Origin: Blastocatellia bacterium
GTDB taxonomy: Bacteria; Acidobacteriota; Blastocatellia; Pyrinomonadales; Pyrinomonadaceae
DNA length: 9,281 bases
Reading direction: 5' to 3'
Assembly (NCBI GenBank): GCA_013695195.1
Contig: JACDAY010000219.1
Location: forward strand, 1-9,281
This document shows positions 5,963 through 9,281 of the stretch, piece by piece. Position 1 is the first letter of the stretch; every line of letters starts with the position of its first letter. The notes below the pieces were generated by a model. That model had not been told where the DNA came from and did not search any database. It saw only the letters and a program-made list of their open reading frames with translations. Both the position numbers and the translations under genes were made by a program.

Positions 5963-6733
5963 TTATCCGCTTTCTTTATCAAGTTCCATACGAATTTCTT
6001 CTGCCATCCTGGCTTCTTCTAGTGCAAGCGGCAATTCTGCGGAACGAGCGGACAGTTTTTTTAGCGCAATCTCGGAATCGGCAAGGCTGCCGCCTCTTGC
6101 AGCCGCCGCTTCGATCATTTGCAAACGCGTCTCGGCTTCATTGAGCATAAGTTTCGCTTCGTCGTTTATGGCACCGATCTTTTTAGCATCACGCTTGATT
6201 TGCGACTGAAACTCCTCGGATTTGTCACTTTTTAAATATTTCAGCTTGGCTTGTCTGCGTTGAGTCAAAAGAAGCTCGTGCTTGGACGATCTGACAATAC
6301 GAGTTGCCGTTAACCGGGAAGCAAGAGTTTCGCGGTAGGCGTCGGCGAGCATCGGGTCGGAAGATTCGATTCCTTTCAACGCACGCTTTTCATTGGGCCT
6401 GAGCTCATTATTAAACCACGAGATCTCTTCAGCTCGAATTCCCCGGGCGGCTATACGCTCTCGCATCTCTTTCGTCCATTTCGAATGTTTATGAGCCATG
6501 ACCCCTGAAACAATCAGGCCGGAAACGAATCCGATAATCGTAAGAATTATGCCCAAAAAGAAAATCGTGGCGGCAACTGGCGGAGTCGTTCCAAAAATAA
6601 AAAGCAGTATTAAAAAAACGGCAGCCGGAATTCCGGCGAGTATCAGAGGTGCCGACCATGCGGCGACCTTCAAATTTCGCCCGCGTGCAAGCTCCTTTCC
6701 CGAAACGTCATTTCTCGAACTTAATTCTTTCAT
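5963..6733 (-). CDS. Hypothetical two-helix membrane protein with long charged helical tail
   Basis: Unrecognised 256-residue protein. A short polar N-terminus (1-24) precedes two hydrophobic segments, about 26-48 and 53-79, which form a membrane hairpin (…FIFGTTPP… in the turn). From about 82 onward the chain is highly charged and predicted mostly helical: SKWTKEMRERIAARGI, then long Lys/Arg/Glu/Ala runs to the end, including IKRDAKKIGAINDEAKLML and a heptad-like tail rich in A, E and L (about 195-253). This suggests a cytoplasmic coiled coil anchored to the inner membrane. No catalytic motif is recognisable. ATG at 6733 has only AAAG-rich sequence upstream. It is divergent from the VWA gene and shares its upstream region. 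A scaffold or sensor role is possible but unsupported. Confidence 0.75.
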   Translation of the reverse strand: MKELSSRNDVSGKELARGRNLKVAAWSAPLILAGIPAAVFLILLFIFGTTPPVAATIFFLGIILTIIGFVSGLIVSGVMAHKHSKWTKEMRERIAARGIRAEEISWFNNELRPNEKRALKGIESSDPMLADAYRETLASRLTATRIVRSSKHELLLTQRRQAKLKYLKSDKSEEFQSQIKRDAKKIGAINDEAKLMLNEAETRLQMIEAAAARGGSLADSEIALKKLSARSAELPLALEEARMAEEIRMELDKESG

Positions 6734-6852
6734 TTTTACTTTTTTACTTTACAAACAGTGGAAACTTAATTCAATCTTTCGGCATCACAAAGTTTAATTA
6801 TTGAAAAGAAATATATTATGATTGCGAAAGCGTGTCCGGCTTGAACGAGAGT
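6734..6852. promoter_or_regulatory. Divergent intergenic region
   Basis: AT-rich gap between two genes read outward, so promoters for both must lie here or inside the genes. For the plus strand, TATTAT (6814-6819) or TATATT (6812-6817) could be a -10, with no convincing -35. For the minus strand, a repeat of AAGTAAAA lies just before the ATG at 6733, but no clear promoter hexamers are visible. Confidence 0.4.
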
Positions 6853-7797
6853 ATGTTAAAAACCATCATTTCTTTGCTGATGATTGTATTTTCTCTTACG
6901 CCGTCGATTTCCCAGACAACTTCCATCCGTGAACAACAACGTGTCCGAACCGTTTCGATTCCAATCTCAATTTTTACAAAACAGGAATTAAGGGATAATC
7001 AGACGTCTGAAATTATCCAGGTCGACCGCTTGATCGTAAAAGAAGACCGCGAAGAGCAAACTATCCTTTCCATTAGAAGCGTAGCGGAAGCACCGCTGGC
7101 ACTGGCCGTACTTATTCAAGAAGATCTTTCATCATCGTTTAATCTGCAGCTCAGGGACATTGCAGCATTTATCCGGAATTTACCAAAAGGCTCGCGTGTA
7201 ATGGTTGCGTATTTGCGCGGAGGAAGCCTCCAAATCAGACAGAGATTTACTGACGATTTGGAAACAGCTGCAAAGGCTTTGCGAATAGTTACTTCAAGTT
7301 CGATTGCGGCACCGAGAAATCCGTACGACGGCGTTGTCGACGCTCTCAACCGCTTCGATGCGTTGCCGGCCGGAAGGCGGGCGATTTTGCTCGTTTCAGA
7401 CGGCTTGGACGTTTCGCAGGGATTATCAAGTTCGTCACCCGGACAAAGCGCGGATCTTGACCGTGCCATCCTCAGAGCTCAGAGACGGAGCGTAGCCGTG
7501 TATTCGTTCTATTCGGCGGCAAGCCTGACGGAAAGCGGGAATTCGCGTTTGATTCTTTTTGGCCAGGGATCATTGGAAAAATTATCCGATGAAACCGGCG
7601 GCAGGGCGTTTTTTCAAGGTTCGATCTCGCCGATCAGCTTTGTGCCATTTTTTAAAGATCTAGGGATACTTCTAAATAGGCAATTCCTTGTTACCTATCT
7701 CTCAACCCATATGAAGAAAGGTTATCACCGGGTGGAAGTCATCAGCACCAATCCGGCCGTTAAAATCGAGCACCCGAAAGGCTATTATTATAAGTAA
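6853..7797 (+). CDS. Secreted VWA-domain protein (acidobacterial VWFA-related type)
   Basis: Exported von Willebrand factor A domain protein of 314 residues, resembling the VWFA-related family that is greatly expanded in Acidobacteriota. A signal peptide covers about 1-20 (MLKTIISLLMIVFSLTPSIS, cut probably before Gln21). A strand-rich N-terminal region (30-80) precedes the VWA domain (about 82-285). The metal-ion-dependent adhesion site is largely present: DLSSS (Asp91, Ser93, Ser95) and LLVSDG (Asp183), so a divalent metal is probably bound. Role in adhesion or protein assembly is inferred from the fold only. ATG at 6853 was chosen because the signal peptide begins there; an in-frame GTG at 6832 would add seven polar residues. 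It is the only plus-strand gene and converges on the zinc-ribbon gene with a 4-base gap. Confidence 0.88.
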   Translation: MLKTIISLLMIVFSLTPSISQTTSIREQQRVRTVSIPISIFTKQELRDNQTSEIIQVDRLIVKEDREEQTILSIRSVAEAPLALAVLIQEDLSSSFNLQLRDIAAFIRNLPKGSRVMVAYLRGGSLQIRQRFTDDLETAAKALRIVTSSSIAAPRNPYDGVVDALNRFDALPAGRRAILLVSDGLDVSQGLSSSSPGQSADLDRAILRAQRRSVAVYSFYSAASLTESGNSRLILFGQGSLEKLSDETGGRAFFQGSISPISFVPFFKDLGILLNRQFLVTYLSTHMKKGYHRVEVISTNPAVKIEHPKGYYYK

Positions 7798-7801
7798 AAA
7801 A

Positions 7802-8266
7802 TTATTCTGAACGTGTTTTCAAGCCGCATGAAGGGCAAATTTTCACATCTTCCTTAATCAATAATCCGATCCAAAAAAGCGGCAGGAAAAACACCAGCAA
7901 CACGGAAAATGTGATCCATCCCGCAGTGGAAATACGTCGCTCAGTTCGCGGCGTAAAACGGCTCATGCACTTTGGGCAGTGGTAGTTCGGATCGAGGCTT
8001 TGCGGGCCGTGATATGCAAGCGGTTGAGCTTGGTAAGTCTGCTCAGAAAGAGGAGTGTTTAACGGCTCGACTTGGTTTATCGAATTTCTTTTCCGGGACT
8101 CGCTTTGCGTCTGGTATTCGTCGGTTTTCCACGAATAGGGCCGCCTCGTTTCATATTTATAATCATTATCCGGCACTGGTTGCTGCATCAGAAACTTTGT
8201 TCCGCAGAAGCGGCAAAATTGACTTTGCTCGGAATTAGACTGGCCGCAGTTTGGGCATTGAATCAT
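7802..8266 (-). CDS. Zinc-ribbon membrane protein with LITAF-like C-terminal domain
   Basis: Protein of 154 residues with two zinc-binding modules. The N-terminal module is a treble of cysteine pairs, CPNC (4-7) and CRFC (18-21), a classic double-zinc-ribbon half. A polar, Gln/Ser/Tyr-rich linker (about 26-95) looks disordered. The C-terminal module has CPKC (97-100) and CPSC (144-147) separated by a hydrophobic stretch with Trp (about 115-136, WITFSVLLVFFLPLFWIGLL) and then KEDVKI. A CxxC, hydrophobic stretch, CxxC layout is that of the LITAF domain, in which the two halves join into one zinc ribbon while the hydrophobic part dips into the membrane face. ATG at 8266 was chosen for its MIQCPNCG opening; a GTG at 8296 is the alternative. 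Function is unknown. Confidence 0.82.
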   Translation of the reverse strand: MIQCPNCGQSNSEQSQFCRFCGTKFLMQQPVPDNDYKYETRRPYSWKTDEYQTQSESRKRNSINQVEPLNTPLSEQTYQAQPLAYHGPQSLDPNYHCPKCMSRFTPRTERRISTAGWITFSVLLVFFLPLFWIGLLIKEDVKICPSCGLKTRSE

Positions 8267-8310
8267 AACAGCACCGGTTTGGATAGCGAACTGCACATCC
8301 TCATTAACGA

Positions 8311-8339
8311 ATCATACTAAAGAAAGTTTCCATTTTCGA
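8311..8339 (-). promoter_or_regulatory. Candidate promoter for the zinc-ribbon gene
   Basis: Minus-strand TCGAAA (8339-8334) and TATGAT (8316-8311) are 17 bases apart, matching 4 of 6 and 5 of 6 consensus bases. Initiation near 8304 would leave a leader of about 38 bases before the ATG at 8266, but only a few before the GTG at 8296, which favours the ATG. The site lies in the gap after the oxidoreductase stop. Confidence 0.35.
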
Positions 8340-8348
8340 GGGCAAATT

Positions 8349-9281
8349 TCAAAATATGATCCGCTCACCGTTTTTTACAGCTTTGTAAACCGCCTCGACC
8401 AGCTCCACCGACTTAAACCCGTCGAATGCGGTTACGGGAGGTGGAATGCCGTCGAGAATCGAATCGATGAAAGCCCGATCTTCCTGCACATAGCCCCAAC
8501 GCTCCTCCTTTTCAGTCATATGCCAGGAAAGAGTTTCAAAATTGGCGTCCATGCCGCGCGAATCCAGCAGTCTTTCCATCTCTTCGGTCATAATTGTCCG
8601 GTGATGACAGAAAACTTCAATTCGTTCGAATGGAAAATGCCAGCTTGCGTCCGACGACGAGGCGAAAGTGCAGTGAAATCCGCTCTTGAATTTGACGATT
8701 ATAGAGAATTCGTCGAGCTCCGGATACTCGTGCCGCGAGCCATAAGCGATGAGCTCCTCGATCTCCCCAAATTGGAACCGCATCATATCGAATAGATGGA
8801 TTGTCGTTTCGTAAAGAAAGCCTCCGGTCACATTAACATCGCCTGTCCATACCGGATTTTTTAGCTCGCCGCGGTTCATTTTGATATGAGCGGAGTGAGC
8901 AGTGTCGCGTTTCAGCAATTCATTGAGCTTTGCGTAAACAGGAGCATACCGGCGATTATGCCCGACCTGAAAAACGTACTTGCCCGAATTTGCGGCATCG
9001 AGCAATTCCTTCGCATTCTCAATCCCGATCGCAAAAGGTTTTTCGCAAAAAACATGTTTCCCTGCCGCGATTGCGTTCAATGCGATTTCCTTATGAGTTT
9101 TATTCGGTGAACAAATCAGAACCGCATCACAGTTATCCAATAATTCCTCGCGCGAGACGCAAACTTTGCCGCCGATGGTCCGGGACGTTTTTTCCGCCCT
9201 TTCAGTAACAATATCGAAGAGCGCGGAAATTTCGGCCCGTTCGTCGCGCGAATAAATCCGCCCGTGAACGTTGCCTATGTA
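8349..9281 (-). CDS. Gfo/Idh/MocA-family oxidoreductase, N-terminus beyond window
   Basis: NAD(P)-dependent oxidoreductase of the Gfo/Idh/MocA family, acting on sugars, inositols or similar polyols; the exact substrate cannot be read. The reading frame stays open to the window end, so the gene is cut there and 310 codons remain. The visible part begins at YIGNVHGRIYSR, apparently just inside the Rossmann nucleotide-binding loop, with the first strand missing. It continues through DAVLICSPNKTHKEIA, then the family hallmark CEKPFAI (Glu80-Lys81-Pro82 of the visible part) and HNRRYAP. The C-terminal domain has GGFLYETTIHLFDMMR with the likely catalytic His162. A TTG at 9140 in this frame is an internal codon, not the start. 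The downstream zinc-ribbon gene is 82 bases away. Family is firm, substrate unknown. Confidence 0.93.
   Translation of the reverse strand, partial: YIGNVHGRIYSRDERAEISALFDIVTERAEKTSRTIGGKVCVSREELLDNCDAVLICSPNKTHKEIALNAIAAGKHVFCEKPFAIGIENAKELLDAANSGKYVFQVGHNRRYAPVYAKLNELLKRDTAHSAHIKMNRGELKNPVWTGDVNVTGGFLYETTIHLFDMMRFQFGEIEELIAYGSRHEYPELDEFSIIVKFKSGFHCTFASSSDASWHFPFERIEVFCHHRTIMTEEMERLLDSRGMDANFETLSWHMTEKEERWGYVQEDRAFIDSILDGIPPPVTAFDGFKSVELVEAVYKAVKNGERIIF

Noticed and set aside
7116..7469. Minus-strand open frame inside the VWA gene
   Set aside because: The plus strand encodes a clear VWA domain there, and the minus frame has no motif or start signal.
9138..9140. TTG as the start of the oxidoreductase
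   Set aside because: The same frame is open and reads as family sequence for 47 more codons to the window end, so the start lies outside.
1..9281. tRNA, rRNA, CRISPR array, insertion sequence or phage attachment site
   Set aside because: I found no cloverleaf sequence, spaced repeat array, transposase or terminal inverted repeats on reading both strands.

Overview
The window looks like chromosomal DNA of a free-living, moderate-GC, Gram-negative-type bacterium. The best guess is Acidobacteriota, perhaps the Blastocatellia/Pyrinomonadaceae side. This is inferred from one von Willebrand A protein of the kind abundant in that phylum, a lipoprotein cyclophilin, and an SPxxNTRxxxGxPPGPI-type MltG. 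No rRNA, tRNA, CRISPR array or insertion sequence is visible. All genes lie on the minus strand except one (6853-7797). Coding density is very high and no gene-free stretch exceeds 300 bases.

Layout, read in the direction of most transcription (right to left). At the right edge is a Gfo/Idh/MocA oxidoreductase whose N-terminus is cut by the window end (9281-8349). It is followed by a zinc-ribbon membrane protein with a LITAF-like C-terminus (8266-7802). A convergent VWA-domain secreted protein (6853-7797, +) ends 4 bases from that gene. It is divergent from an unrecognised two-helix membrane protein with a long charged helical tail (6733-5963). Next come a membrane-anchored glutathione-peroxidase-like thiol peroxidase (5861-5256), a 202-base intergenic region with a candidate promoter and a large imperfect palindrome, and the cell-wall lytic transglycosylase mltG (5053-3983).

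From mltG leftward the spacing is never more than 39 bases. There is a BrnT/BrnA toxin-antitoxin pair (3956-3434) and an unusually AT-rich four-helix membrane protein (3394-2882). Then comes a packed housekeeping chain: a Cof-type HAD phosphatase, a retropepsin-like aspartic protease, a cytoplasmic cyclophilin, D-aminoacyl-tRNA deacylase (dtd) and a lipoprotein cyclophilin (2881-8). In this last chain the start and stop signals overlap or nearly touch at each junction, so translational coupling is likely. Protein folding (two prolyl isomerases), proteolysis and translational proofreading (Dtd) suggest a protein-quality theme, but that grouping is inference.

The points most worth a second look are the bacterial LITAF-like protein, the retropepsin inside the cyclophilin/dtd chain, the BrnTA module with a 10-bp direct repeat filling its short upstream gap, the AT-rich membrane gene beside it, and the palindrome over the candidate mltG promoter. 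I do not see convincing evidence of a wholly new multi-gene system.
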